From NCBI GenBank assembly GCA_013288575.1, contig JABDBO010000023.1:1-15485 (forward strand): 15,485 nt of DNA. Reading direction: 5' to 3'. Of the stretch, positions 1 to 7,852 are shown one piece after another (position 1 is the first letter of the stretch; each line of letters begins with the position of its first letter). A program made the position numbers and the translations under genes. The DNA is from Alphaproteobacteria bacterium (lineage in GTDB: Bacteria; Pseudomonadota; Alphaproteobacteria; Rickettsiales; 21-14-0-20-44-7). The notes below the pieces were generated by a model. It had not been told where the DNA came from. It was given only the letters and a program-made list of their open reading frames with translations, and made no database searches.

Positions 1-1
1 T

Positions 2-133
2 GATGCCAGATTCTTAGACCGCCAATACACAGTTTTTGGCCGCGTTACCAAAGGTATGGAATTCGTTGACAACATCACCCGCGGCGAACCACCAAAAAGC
101 CCAGACAAAATCATCTCAATGAAAGTGGCGTAA
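2..133 (+). CDS. Peptidyl-prolyl cis-trans isomerase, cyclophilin type (C-terminal part)
   Basis: Only the last 43 residues are present because the gene enters from the left edge. They contain the cyclophilin C-terminal block: a Phe-Leu-Asp-Arg-Gln-Tyr-Thr-Val-Phe-Gly run, then Val-x-Lys-Gly-Met-Glu-Phe-Val-Asp, then a Gly-Glu-Pro-Pro and Pro-Asp-Lys-Ile end typical of bacterial PpiA/PpiB. Cyclophilins catalyse cis-trans isomerisation of prolyl bonds. The compartment cannot be judged because the N terminus, and so any signal peptide, is missing. In many alphaproteobacteria such genes lie close to gyrA and coaD and are co-directional with them. Here the gene faces the opposite way and converges on the flgE remnant, which fits a rearranged or chimeric junction nearby. 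Confidence 0.85.
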   Translation, partial: DARFLDRQYTVFGRVTKGMEFVDNITRGEPPKSPDKIISMKVA

Positions 134-210
134 CGAAATTTTCGATTGCCGATTTTTTGATTTGAAACTGGATGATGGTTCCTATTCGCAAACACCTAAA
201 CTGATGCTAT

Positions 211-320
211 GGACTCGTGAGCGAAGCGCCGCACAGGAAATAATTATAATTAAAGCTCTAGCTTACGCTAGAGCTGCAAAAGCCCGGCTGTGGGGAGCAG
301 CCGAGCTTCGCTATGAGTCC
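211..320. repeat. Large branched inverted repeat (three-way-junction-like)
   Basis: The outer arms 211-227 and 305-320 pair as 6 bp, then G-T, T-A and G-T pairs, a bulged A at 220, and 7 more bp. Two perfect hairpins lie inside. One has a 9-bp stem (254-262 with 267-275, loop TTAC). The other has a 6-bp stem (285-290 with 298-303, 7-base loop). Together they fold as a closed stem carrying two arms on either strand. The element fills the gap between the convergent isomerase gene and flgE remnant. No T-run follows either edge, so it is not a simple intrinsic terminator. It could be a palindromic intergenic repeat, a bidirectional 3'-end structure or an RNA element; I do not recognise its family. 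Confidence 0.6.
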
Positions 321-374
321 TTGGTTGGTTAAATTACTTCGGACTATTCCTCAATTAACCTTCGGGGGAAAAGG

Positions 375-947
375 TTATTGGGTTATCTTGTTCAACTCAT
401 CAAGCAATTGGTCGGAAGTTGTAATAACTTTCGCGCTTGCTTCATAAGCCCTTTGAGCCACGATCATGTTCGTCAACTCACCGGAAAGGTCGGTATTCGA
501 ACCCTCTAATGATGAAGGTGAAATTGTGCCTGCGCCGCCTTGGCCGGCTTCTTTCAAGTTAACCTCACCAGATGAGAAGCTTTGTGTATAAGCGTTACCT
601 GTTTTAGTGTCTAAACCATCCGGGTTGGCAAAAGTAGCCAAAGGAATCTTATAGAGTTTTTGCGATTGACCGTTGTTGAAGTTGGCAATTACATAACCAT
701 CATTGTCGATCGAAACTGAATCAAGCAAGCCTGAAGCCGAGCCGTTTGGAGTGATGAAGTTTACGTTATATGCGCCGTTACCTGTTTGCGATAATCCGCT
801 TGCATCACCAACACCTAGTGCGCCAGGGTTACCGAAGTCAAAGTTAATACTAGGAGATACCGCACCATTAGACCATGTGATTGCCGGCACTGCTGTTGTA
901 AGCGATGCGTCAATCGAAGCGAGTGTACCGTCATTGTTGAAGCTGAT
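375..947 (-). pseudogene. flgE: Flagellar hook protein FlgE, C-terminal fragment (5'-truncated)
   Basis: The reading frame is open from about 947 down to the stop at 375 and encodes roughly 190 residues of FlgE, the subunit of the flagellar hook. Visible features are the D2-like Asn-Phe-Asp-Phe-Gly region, the Ser-Ile-Asp-Asn-Asp-Gly turn, a Phe-Ala-Asn-Pro-Asp-Gly-Leu block, Leu-Glu-Gly-Ser-Asn-Thr-Asp-Leu-Ser, and the C-terminal Met-Ile-Val-Ala-Gln-Arg-Ala-Tyr-Glu motif of rod/hook proteins. FlgE is usually more than 400 residues, so the N-terminal half is absent. Going upstream, a TGA at 948-950 closes the frame exactly where recognisable GyrA sequence begins. The Met codon at 890 lies inside conserved FlgE sequence and is not a credible start. 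There is no promoter or N-terminal rod/hook domain, so the piece is a remnant or one half of a chimera. Confidence 0.85.
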
Positions 948-3127
948 TCATCGCCGTCTTTTAGGCGCATGCCGCGAACACCGGTGGAGTTGCGGGATTT
1001 GAACACGCGTACGCCTTCAACCGGGAAGCGCACTGCCTGGCCAGATTTAGCGGCAAGTAATATGTGGTCGCTCGATTGGCATGGTTTTACGCCGACGAGT
1101 TTTTCGCCTGCTTCTTCCAATTTCATGGCGATTTTGCCGTTCTTGCGGATGTCTTGGAAATCACTCAAGTCATTACGGCGCACGTTGCCAGTGGTGGTGG
1201 CGAAAATGATGTTCATTTCTGCCCATTTTTCCTTGTCTTCCGGCATGGTCATGATGTTGGTGATGGTTTCGCCGTCTTGGAGCGGGAAAATATTCACCAA
1301 GGCTTTGCCGTGCGAGGTTGGCGTGCCGATTGGGAGTTGGTAGACTTTGGTCGAATAGACAATGCCTTTATTTGAGAAGAATAATAATGGCGAATGCGTA
1401 TTGGCGACGAAAATTTTGCGGGCGACGTCTTCATCATCGCGCATAGTGATGCCGGCACGGCCTTTGCCGCCGCGGCGTTGCGCTTTGTAAGTGCTTAAAG
1501 CAACACGTTTGATGTAGCCGCGTTGGGTGACGGTGACGACCATATCTTCTTTTTGGATTAGGTCTTCGATGTCTTGCTCGAATTCAGAATCTTCGATCAG
1601 CGAGCGGCGCGGGTTGGCGAATTCTTCGCGAATGGCAACTAGTTCGCCACGGAGAATTTTATAGAGTTTTGCGCGGTTGCCGAGAGTTTCGAGGTGGTCT
1701 TTGATTTCGATGGCAAGTTCGTTCAATTCAGCATCGATTTTTTCTTTTTCCAAGCCGGTTAAGCGTGCGAGTTTCATTTCGAGGATGGCGCGAGCTTGGG
1801 CATCGGTGAACTTTACGCGGCCGTTATCAATATCATTGCCGACTTCGTCGACTAGTTTGATTAGGGCTTCAACATCGCCAGCTGGCCAATCACGTTTTAG
1901 CAATTCTTCGCGGGCTTCGTTGGCGTCTTTTGAGGCGCGGATGATTTTGATAACTTCATCGATATTGGCCACTGCCATTGCGAGGCCGATCAATATATGG
2001 GCGCGGTCACGGGCTTTACCGAGGAGGAAGTTAGTGCGGCGGGTGATGACTTCTTCGCGGAAGCGGATGAAGGCTTCGAGAATATCTTTAATATTCATCA
2101 CGCGTGGGCGGCCGCCGTCAAGGGCGAGCATGTTAACGCCGAATGAGCTTTGCAGCGGGGTTAAGTGGTAGAGTTGGTTTAAGATGACATCTGGGATGAC
2201 GTCTTTTTTAACTTCGATAACCAATCGCACGCCGTCTTTGTTTGATTCATCGCGCATTTCGGCGATGCCTTCGATTTTTTTCTCGCGCACGAGTTCGCCG
2301 ATGCGTTCCTGAATGCGGACTTTATTGGCTTGGTATGGCATTTCGGTGAAAATTACGGCTTCGCGATTGCCGATTTTTTCGAAATGCGCTTTGGCGCGGA
2401 TAATTACTGAGCCACGGCCAGTAGCGAGACCGGAACGGGCACCCATGCGGCCAAGGATTGTGCCGCCGGTTGGGAAATCTGGGGCTGGGATGACGTTGAG
2501 GATTTCGTCAATTGTAGTTTCTGGATTGTCTATTAAGAGACATGCTGCGTCGATGACTTCACCTAAATTGTGTGGCGGGATGTTTGTGGCCATGCCGACT
2601 GCGATACCGCCGGAGCCGTTTACCAGCAAATTCGGAAATTCCGCCGGAAGCACCGAAGGCTCAGTTTCCTGGCCATCATAATTTGGGCGGTAATCAACTG
2701 TGTCTTTGTCGAGGTCGTTGAGGAGGTTGTGCGAAATTTTGGCTAGGCGAGATTCGGTGTAACGCATTGCTGCCGCTGAATCACCATCCATTGAACCGAA
2801 GTTACCTTGGCCATCAATAAGCATTTCGCGCATTGAAAAATCTTGCGCCATGCGGACCATAGTTTCATATATTGCCGAGTCACCATGCGGGTGGTATTTA
2901 CCCATTACGTCACCGACGATACGCGCGGATTTTTTGTATGAGCGGTTATAGGTAATTCCGGCTTCATGCATTGAGAACAAAATGCGGCGCTGCACCGGCT
3001 TCAAACCATCACGCGCATCAGGAATTGCGCGACTTACGATCACGCTCATGGCATAATCAAGGTAAGATGATTTCATCTCTTTTTCGATATTGATCGGGAG
3101 GATTTCAGCGGTGTTATTTTCGGTCAT
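815..3127 (-). CDS. gyrA: DNA gyrase subunit A, C-terminally truncated with a foreign out-of-frame tail
   Basis: GyrA is the DNA-cleaving subunit of gyrase, which introduces negative supercoils using ATP hydrolysed by GyrB. The N-terminal winged-helix/tower part is complete. The catalytic Tyr is residue 123 (Ala-Met-Arg-Tyr-Thr-Glu), and the quinolone region reads His-Pro-His-Gly-Asp-Ser84-Ala-Ile-Tyr-Glu88. The GyrA box QRRGGKG, needed for DNA wrapping, is at 550-556 at the start of the C-terminal beta-pinwheel. Recognisable GyrA ends near residue 727 (Lys-Asp-Gly-Asp-Glu, about base 947). The last 43 or so residues are flgE read out of frame. Family members are about 875-920 residues, so roughly the final third to half of the pinwheel is gone. 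The first ATG agrees with the family N terminus. No clear Shine-Dalgarno is seen. ssb lies upstream on the same strand with a terminator between, so gyrA probably has its own promoter. Confidence 0.93.
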   Translation of the reverse strand: MTENNTAEILPINIEKEMKSSYLDYAMSVIVSRAIPDARDGLKPVQRRILFSMHEAGITYNRSYKKSARIVGDVMGKYHPHGDSAIYETMVRMAQDFSMREMLIDGQGNFGSMDGDSAAAMRYTESRLAKISHNLLNDLDKDTVDYRPNYDGQETEPSVLPAEFPNLLVNGSGGIAVGMATNIPPHNLGEVIDAACLLIDNPETTIDEILNVIPAPDFPTGGTILGRMGARSGLATGRGSVIIRAKAHFEKIGNREAVIFTEMPYQANKVRIQERIGELVREKKIEGIAEMRDESNKDGVRLVIEVKKDVIPDVILNQLYHLTPLQSSFGVNMLALDGGRPRVMNIKDILEAFIRFREEVITRRTNFLLGKARDRAHILIGLAMAVANIDEVIKIIRASKDANEAREELLKRDWPAGDVEALIKLVDEVGNDIDNGRVKFTDAQARAILEMKLARLTGLEKEKIDAELNELAIEIKDHLETLGNRAKLYKILRGELVAIREEFANPRRSLIEDSEFEQDIEDLIQKEDMVVTVTQRGYIKRVALSTYKAQRRGGKGRAGITMRDDEDVARKIFVANTHSPLLFFSNKGIVYSTKVYQLPIGTPTSHGKALVNIFPLQDGETITNIMTMPEDKEKWAEMNIIFATTTGNVRRNDLSDFQDIRKNGKIAMKLEEAGEKLVGVKPCQSSDHILLAAKSGQAVRFPVEGVRVFKSRNSTGVRGMRLKDGDESASTMTVHSLRLTHRLQQQCRQSHGLMVRYLLVLTLTSVTLAH

Positions 3128-3229
3128 TTTGCTATCGGTTTTATGATTAAAAAATTGATGTAGAAGTTTTAAAGCATTGTTAAGTTCATAGCAATGGTTT
3201 TTATGAGATTTTTTGCAAATTTTTTCAAT

Positions 3230-3258
3230 AAAAAAGGCCGCTAAAAGCGACCCTTTTT
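3230..3258 (-). terminator. Intrinsic terminator after ssb
   Basis: On the minus strand, GGGTCGC and GCGGCCT pair around a TTTTA loop with G-T wobbles. The stem is extended by five A-T pairs and followed by TTTTTTATT. It lies 21 bases past the ssb stop and about 100 bases before gyrA, so it should separate the two transcripts. The A-rich side also gives a T-run on the plus strand, but no plus-strand gene ends here. Confidence 0.8.
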
Positions 3259-3278
3259 AATCTATATATTTTTTCTAA

Positions 3279-3761
3279 CTAAAACGGGATTTCGTCGTCC
3301 AGTTCAGCGGCAAAATCATTATTTGCATGGCTGTTGTTATTGGCGCTGCTGTGGTTTGCGCTGCCAGAATCATTATTGCTAGCATAATTACCGCCGCCCT
3401 GCCCGCCTTTGCTATCGAGGAAAGTTAATGCGCCATTGTAGCCTTGGATGACTACTTCGGTGACATAACGATCTTGGCCGCAATTATCTTGCCATTTGCG
3501 AGTTTGCAATTGGCCTTCGACGAAAACTTTCGAACCTTTGTGGAGGTATTTTTTGGTTAAGCCGACTAAACCCGGGTTAAAAATTGCAACTTTGTGCCAT
3601 TCAGTTTTTTCGCGACGCTCGCCGGAGTTTTTATCTGTCCAATTTTCCGATGTAGCGATTGTAATGTTTGCAATTTCGCGCCCATCCTGGGTTGTGCGAA
3701 TTTCTGGGTCTTTGCCCAAATTACCGATCAAAATAACCTTATTTACCGTACCTGCGCCCAT
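3279..3761 (-). CDS. ssb: Single-stranded DNA-binding protein
   Basis: SSB coats single-stranded DNA during replication, repair and recombination and recruits partners through its C-terminal tip. The 160-residue product has the family layout. An N-terminal OB fold (about 5-115) opens with Val-Asn-Lys-Val-Ile-Leu-Ile-Gly-Asn-Leu-Gly and carries the Thr-Glu-Trp-His-Lys-Val strand and a Tyr-Leu-x-Lys-Gly-Ser-Lys-Val turn. A disordered linker rich in Gly, Asn and Ser follows (about 118-150). The acidic tip DDEIPF closely matches the classical DDDIPF. Length and start match the family. The gene is divergent from uvrA, as in many proteobacteria where both belong to the SOS response, but I found no convincing alphaproteobacterial LexA box (GTTC-N7-GTTC) in the 87-base gap. 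Confidence 0.96.
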   Translation of the reverse strand: MGAGTVNKVILIGNLGKDPEIRTTQDGREIANITIATSENWTDKNSGERREKTEWHKVAIFNPGLVGLTKKYLHKGSKVFVEGQLQTRKWQDNCGQDRYVTEVVIQGYNGALTFLDSKGGQGGGNYASNNDSGSANHSSANNNSHANNDFAAELDDEIPF

Positions 3762-3792
3762 TGTATAACCCCAAGTTCATTATTATATGGAT

Positions 3793-3820
3793 AATCTACC
3801 CTCATATGTGGTAAGTGCAA
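3793..3820 (-). promoter_or_regulatory. Possible ssb promoter
   Basis: On the minus strand TTGCAC (3815-3820) and TAGATT (3793-3798) are 16 bases apart, placing a transcription start some 25 bases before the ssb ATG. Both hexamers match the consensus only partly (3 of 6 and 4 of 6), so this is a weak call. Confidence 0.3.
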
Positions 3821-3848
3821 GCATTAATTTTTACATCAGATAGATATA

Positions 3849-6650
3849 ATGGAACACGAAGTCATTTCCGTCAAAGGCGCAAAAGAACACAACCTAAAGA
3901 ATATAGATATTGATATTCCTCGCAATCAGCTGGTTGTGATAACGGGCTTATCGGGCTCGGGCAAGTCATCCCTGGCGTTTGATACGATCTATGCTGAGGG
4001 ACAGCGGCGTTATGTGGAATCACTTTCCGCCTATGCCCGCCAGTTTTTGCAATTGCAGGATAAACCGGATGTTGAGCATATTACTGGCTTATCGCCAGCT
4101 ATTGCAATTGAGCAGAAAACCACTTCGCGCAACCCGCGTTCGACCGTTGGTACGGTTACAGAGGTTTATGATTATATGCGTCTTTTATGGGCACGGATTG
4201 GGATAGCTTATTCGCCAGCAACTGGTTTGCCAATTCAGAGCCAGACATCTTCTGAAATTGTTGACCGGATTTTAGCTTTGCCGGAAGGTTCAAAATTACT
4301 GATTCTGGCGCCGATTGCGCGCGGGCAGAAAGGTACGTTTTTGAAAGAAATGCAGCATGCGATTAAGAGCGGATTCCAGCGGATTATGGTGGATGGCAGC
4401 ACTTATGAGGCTAATGAATTGCCGACGCTTGATAAGAACAAAAAGCATAATATTGAAATTGTTGTTGATCGGATTGTGGTGAAGGAAGATATCCGCACTC
4501 GTCTGGCTGATTCGGTAGAAACAGCGTTGAAACAAGGCGAAGGCATGATGTTTGCGGAATTTGCGGCAGATGCCAAGGAACATAAGAAAGATTCGCGTTT
4601 GATATTTTCTGAGCACCTCTCCTGCCCGGTTTCCGGTTTTTCGATTGGTGAAATTGAGCCACGGATGTTCTCGTTGATTGTGCCGGATAAAACTAAAAGT
4701 ATTTATGAAGGCGTAATTGCGCCGTGGTCATCATCAACCAGCCGGTTTTACCGCCAGACGCTTGATAGTATTGCCAAACATTACAAAATAAGCGCTCACA
4801 AAGCCTGGAACGAATTACCGGAAAAAGTGCGCGATGTTATTCTTTATGGCTCAGGTGCTGAGAAAATTACTTTTACTTATGACGAAAATGCCCGCGTGCA
4901 AAGCATCACCAAAACTTTTGAGGGTGTTATCCCCAACATGGTGCGCCGTTATAAGGAAACGCAGAGCCAGTGGTCGGCAGATGAAATTGGCAAATATCAG
5001 AATTTGCAGAAATGCCATGCTTGCAATGGTTACCGCTTGAAGCCGGAATCATTATGCATCAAAGTTGGTGAGTTGAATATCGGCGAAGTGACGCAGTTTT
5101 CAATTGATGGTGCAGTGGAATGGTTTGGAAAACTGAATAAGAAGCTTAGCAAAAAAGATAACCAGATTGCTGAGCGCGTATTGAAAGAAATCCGCGAACG
5201 CTTGGGCTTTTTGCAAAATGTTGGCTTGGATTATTTGACTTTGGCACGTGAAGCGGGAACTTTATCTGGTGGTGAATCACAACGGATTCGCCTGGCTTCG
5301 CAGATTGGTAGCGGGTTATCTGGCGTATTATATGTGTTGGATGAGCCGTCGATTGGATTGCACCAGTCTGATAACAACCGCTTGCTTGATACTTTGCGCA
5401 ATTTGAAGAGTTTGGGCAATACGGTGCTGGTTGTTGAGCATGATGAAGATACTATGCGCGCAGCAGATTATTTGATTGATATTGGCCCTGGCGCTGGTGT
5501 GCATGGTGGCCGCGTGGTTGCGCAAGGTACTCCTAAGGAAGTCGAAAAGCACAAAACCAGCGTTACTGCACAATATCTGCGGGGTGAGAAGTTTATTGAA
5601 GTACCGAAAAAGCGCCGCGAGGGGCATAAAGGCAAATTTATCAAAATCAAAAACGCACGGAGCAATAATTTGCAAAATGTTTCATGCGAAATTCCGCTTG
5701 GCACTTTTACCGCAGTTACTGGCGTATCTGGTGGTGGCAAATCATCATTGGTTATCAACACCTTATATAAGGCGGCGGCAAAACGTTTGAATGGCGCGCA
5801 TGAAAACCCTGGCGCGCATGATTCGCTAACCGGGCTGGAGTTTGTTGATAAGATTATCGAAATCGACCAATCACCAATTGGGCGCACACCGCGTTCTAAC
5901 CCGGCAACTTATACCGGAGCATTTGGCCCGATTCGCGACTGGTTCACCGAATTGCCGGAATCAAAGGCGCGTGGCTACAAGGCCGGACGTTTTTCGTTCA
6001 ACGTTAAAGGCGGACGCTGCGAGACTTGCGAAGGCGATGGTTTGCTTAAAATTGAGATGCACTTTTTGCCAGATGTTTATGTGAAATGCGACGCTTGCAA
6101 CGGCAAACGCTATAACCGTGAAACTTTGGAAGTGAAATATAAGGATAAAAGTATTTCCGATGTTTTGGAAATGACGGTTGAAGATGCGCAGAAGTTTTTT
6201 GCTAACCACCCGAATGTCAAAGATAAGCTAGATGCATTGGTTGAAGTGGGTCTGACCTATATCAAAATTGGCCAATCGGCGACGACATTATCAGGCGGTG
6301 AAGCGCAGCGGATTAAGCTGGCTAAGGAACTTTCAAAACGTTCTACCGGGCGGACATTATATATATTGGATGAGCCGACTACTGGTTTGCATAGTGACGA
6401 TATCGCGAAGTTGCTACGAGTGCTGCATACGCTGGTTGACGCTGGCAACACTTGCGTGACGATTGAGCATAATTTGGATGTGATTAAAACGGCAGATTAT
6501 ATTCTGGATATTGGGCCGGGTGGCGGGCATAAGGGTGGCAAAATCATTGCTAGCGGCACGCCAGAGGAAGTTGCGAAGAATCCGCAGAGCGTGACGGGCA
6601 AGTATCTCGTGAAACTGCTCGGGGCGCGGAAGGGTAAAAAAGCGGCTTAA
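3849..6650 (+). CDS. uvrA: Excinuclease ABC subunit A
   Basis: UvrA is the damage-sensing ATPase of nucleotide excision repair; it works as a dimer and loads UvrB on lesions. Both ABC modules are visible. The first has Walker A GLSGSGKSS (33-41), signature LSGGE (472-476) and Walker B (494-500). The second has Walker A GVSGGGKSS (625-633), signature LSGGE (814-818) and Walker B (836-842). The second zinc module is intact (Cys724, Cys727, Cys747, Cys750). The first is degenerate: Cys-Pro-Val-Ser-Gly (259-263) keeps one Cys, and the usual downstream Asn-Pro-x-Gly-Ala-Cys-Pro-x-Cys segment is missing, Arg-Met-Phe-Ser running straight into Leu-Ile-Val-Pro-Asp at 272-280. This accounts for the 933-residue length, slightly short for the family. 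The start fits the conserved N terminus. No Shine-Dalgarno is evident. The stop overlaps the convergent stop of the next gene. Confidence 0.97.
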   Translation: MEHEVISVKGAKEHNLKNIDIDIPRNQLVVITGLSGSGKSSLAFDTIYAEGQRRYVESLSAYARQFLQLQDKPDVEHITGLSPAIAIEQKTTSRNPRSTVGTVTEVYDYMRLLWARIGIAYSPATGLPIQSQTSSEIVDRILALPEGSKLLILAPIARGQKGTFLKEMQHAIKSGFQRIMVDGSTYEANELPTLDKNKKHNIEIVVDRIVVKEDIRTRLADSVETALKQGEGMMFAEFAADAKEHKKDSRLIFSEHLSCPVSGFSIGEIEPRMFSLIVPDKTKSIYEGVIAPWSSSTSRFYRQTLDSIAKHYKISAHKAWNELPEKVRDVILYGSGAEKITFTYDENARVQSITKTFEGVIPNMVRRYKETQSQWSADEIGKYQNLQKCHACNGYRLKPESLCIKVGELNIGEVTQFSIDGAVEWFGKLNKKLSKKDNQIAERVLKEIRERLGFLQNVGLDYLTLAREAGTLSGGESQRIRLASQIGSGLSGVLYVLDEPSIGLHQSDNNRLLDTLRNLKSLGNTVLVVEHDEDTMRAADYLIDIGPGAGVHGGRVVAQGTPKEVEKHKTSVTAQYLRGEKFIEVPKKRREGHKGKFIKIKNARSNNLQNVSCEIPLGTFTAVTGVSGGGKSSLVINTLYKAAAKRLNGAHENPGAHDSLTGLEFVDKIIEIDQSPIGRTPRSNPATYTGAFGPIRDWFTELPESKARGYKAGRFSFNVKGGRCETCEGDGLLKIEMHFLPDVYVKCDACNGKRYNRETLEVKYKDKSISDVLEMTVEDAQKFFANHPNVKDKLDALVEVGLTYIKIGQSATTLSGGEAQRIKLAKELSKRSTGRTLYILDEPTTGLHSDDIAKLLRVLHTLVDAGNTCVTIEHNLDVIKTADYILDIGPGGGHKGGKIIASGTPEEVAKNPQSVTGKYLVKLLGARKGKKAA

Positions 6651-7321
6651 TAATATCTACGCCCTCTAGTTTCTTTACTAGACTGATAATCTTCTTCTAA
6701 TGAAGCTTGATATCTACCAATAAATGCTCCATCACGATTTTGTTCTAATTGTTTTATGCAATCAGCGTCAACAATTTTAAAATTGCCGTCTTCATCAATG
6801 GCGATATTATCAAAAGTATCATCATCAGCAGCAAAATTAAAATAATAGCCTTTTTCCCGTAATGATTTAGTCAGTTCTAGACGGCCCCTTTTAAAGGCTA
6901 ATCTTGCTGAATCTTCGCCCACCGCTTCAACTAGTATTTTATATGTCGTGAGTTTAGGCAAAACCTCAACTCTTATTGTATGGCCACCTATATCGCTTGC
7001 AAATTGCTGGCTAAAACTTGGTTGTACAACTTCAGAAATATCTTGGCGACGGCTTTCTTTTCTTTCATCCACTATTCTTATAATATCACTATCAGAGCCT
7101 AAGAAAACTATAGCATATTTTCCATGGCCATGGGGTGCAAAGCATACATATCCTCTGCTGATTAAAGCATCTTCTACTTTTTCTAGAGCAGTCTTGGATT
7201 CAGGATTATCTAATAACATAAGCGTCTTATTGTGATACCTAACATGCCCGCATAGCTCTAAAAATTTTTCTAAAGCTGGCTTAAGTCCTACTACAAAAGG
7301 CTGCTGAGCATATTCTCCCAT
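6647..7321 (-). CDS. Unknown protein with kinase-like motif spacing
   Basis: This 224-residue protein matches no family I can name. It is probably soluble: no signal peptide or membrane segment is seen. Some of its sequence resembles a reduced protein-kinase or aminoglycoside-phosphotransferase fold. A glycine-rich turn (His-Gly-His-Gly-Lys-Tyr-Ala, 64-70) is followed by Ile-Ile-Arg-Ile-Val. Later, Asp167, Asn172 and Asp185 (in Asp-Asp-Asp-Thr-Phe-Asp-Asn and Lys-Ile-Val-Asp-Ala-Asp) have the same spacing as the catalytic Asp, Asn and DFG Asp of classical kinases. Only about 40 residues follow, so a full C-lobe is absent, and activity is uncertain. The gene looks more AT-rich than uvrA or folD. 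It converges on uvrA and shares a TTAA with its stop codon. It seems to stand alone, since the next minus-strand gene upstream ends 114 bases away. Kinase-like assignment is inference. Confidence 0.75.
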   Translation of the reverse strand: MGEYAQQPFVVGLKPALEKFLELCGHVRYHNKTLMLLDNPESKTALEKVEDALISRGYVCFAPHGHGKYAIVFLGSDSDIIRIVDERKESRRQDISEVVQPSFSQQFASDIGGHTIRVEVLPKLTTYKILVEAVGEDSARLAFKRGRLELTKSLREKGYYFNFAADDDTFDNIAIDEDGNFKIVDADCIKQLEQNRDGAFIGRYQASLEEDYQSSKETRGRRYY

Positions 7322-7435
7322 AAGCCATTATTATATATTGCAAATGTTACAATTTTAAGACTTTTTAAGCTTTTTTGCCGCTTTTGGCGTTTTTTTTGGT
7401 AAATGGACGCTAATCCAAGACCGGCAAATAAGTAC

Positions 7436-7852
7436 CTAATAATCAAATCTTGGCCTGATATATCTTATTATTAGGAAGCTGAAAAAGCATATCAGAAACA
7501 TGGCGGCAAGATGGAGCTTTAAAGAATCAAAATCGGTTTTGCTCTTTATTCGATTTATCTTTGGATCGGAAACCAAATATTCAATCGCTATACTATGCTG
7601 ATCAGAAGATTTTTCGCATACAACTATGCTAGAACGGCATGCGTCATTTGATTTAATTAATTGGCCATTGATAGTGAATTGATATTGGTAATTTGTGCCT
7701 TTATCGTACCATATATTTGTAATTTCGGCAGATATGGTTTGGGTTTTACCAAAGATTAACTGAAGTGACGGGGTGATCATGAAAAATAATGTGGCAAATA
7801 TTATTAATGCCAGAGCCCAAATATAATGCCGCGTTTGCAGATTATTTAGCAT
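7436..7852 (-). CDS. DUF3592-like two-helix membrane protein
   Basis: The 138-residue product has a membrane helix near residues 9-33, a polar middle, and a second helix near 113-131 followed by a positively charged tail. The middle part reads as an extended domain: Ser-Ala-Glu-Ile-Thr, then Tyr-Gln-Tyr-Gln-Phe-Thr-Ile-Asn-Gly, then Ile-Glu-Tyr-Leu-Val-Ser-Asp-Pro-x-Ile-Asn-Arg-Ile. That layout, with a Tyr-x-x-x-(Asn/Asp)-Pro near the second helix, resembles DUF3592 proteins, whose function is not established. Two Cys in the middle domain (in Asp-Ala-Cys-Arg and Val-Cys-Glu-Lys) could form a disulfide if it is periplasmic. The ATG overlaps the folD stop codon by one base (TAATG), implying translational coupling at the end of the four-gene run. 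Family assignment is from pattern only. Confidence 0.7.
   Translation of the reverse strand: MLNNLQTRHYIWALALIIFATLFFMITPSLQLIFGKTQTISAEITNIWYDKGTNYQYQFTINGQLIKSNDACRSSIVVCEKSSDQHSIAIEYLVSDPKINRIKSKTDFDSLKLHLAAMFLICFFSFLIIRYIRPRFDY

Noticed and set aside
143..158. 16-base exact match (CGATTGCCGATTTTTT) to gyrA positions 2364-2379
   Set aside because: Short and T-rich, with differing flanks; chance in a window of this size is plausible, and it lies far from the gyrA/flgE junction.
357..376. Hairpin AACCTT/AAGGTT at the flgE stop as a terminator
   Set aside because: The stem is only 6-7 bp with mostly A-T pairs and there is no T-run in the minus-strand direction.
3762..3848. LexA box between ssb and uvrA
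   Set aside because: One GTTC is present, but no second GTTC at seven bases and no GAACAT-type dyad; SOS control cannot be supported from this sequence.
3845..3850. TATAAT directly at the uvrA start codon as a -10 box
   Set aside because: It overlaps the ATG by two bases; transcription would start inside the conserved N terminus, and no suitable later start exists.
7370..7400. T-rich stretch with GCCGCTTTTGGCG as a plus-strand terminator
   Set aside because: Only three bases pair cleanly and no plus-strand gene ends there; uvrA stops about 700 bases earlier.
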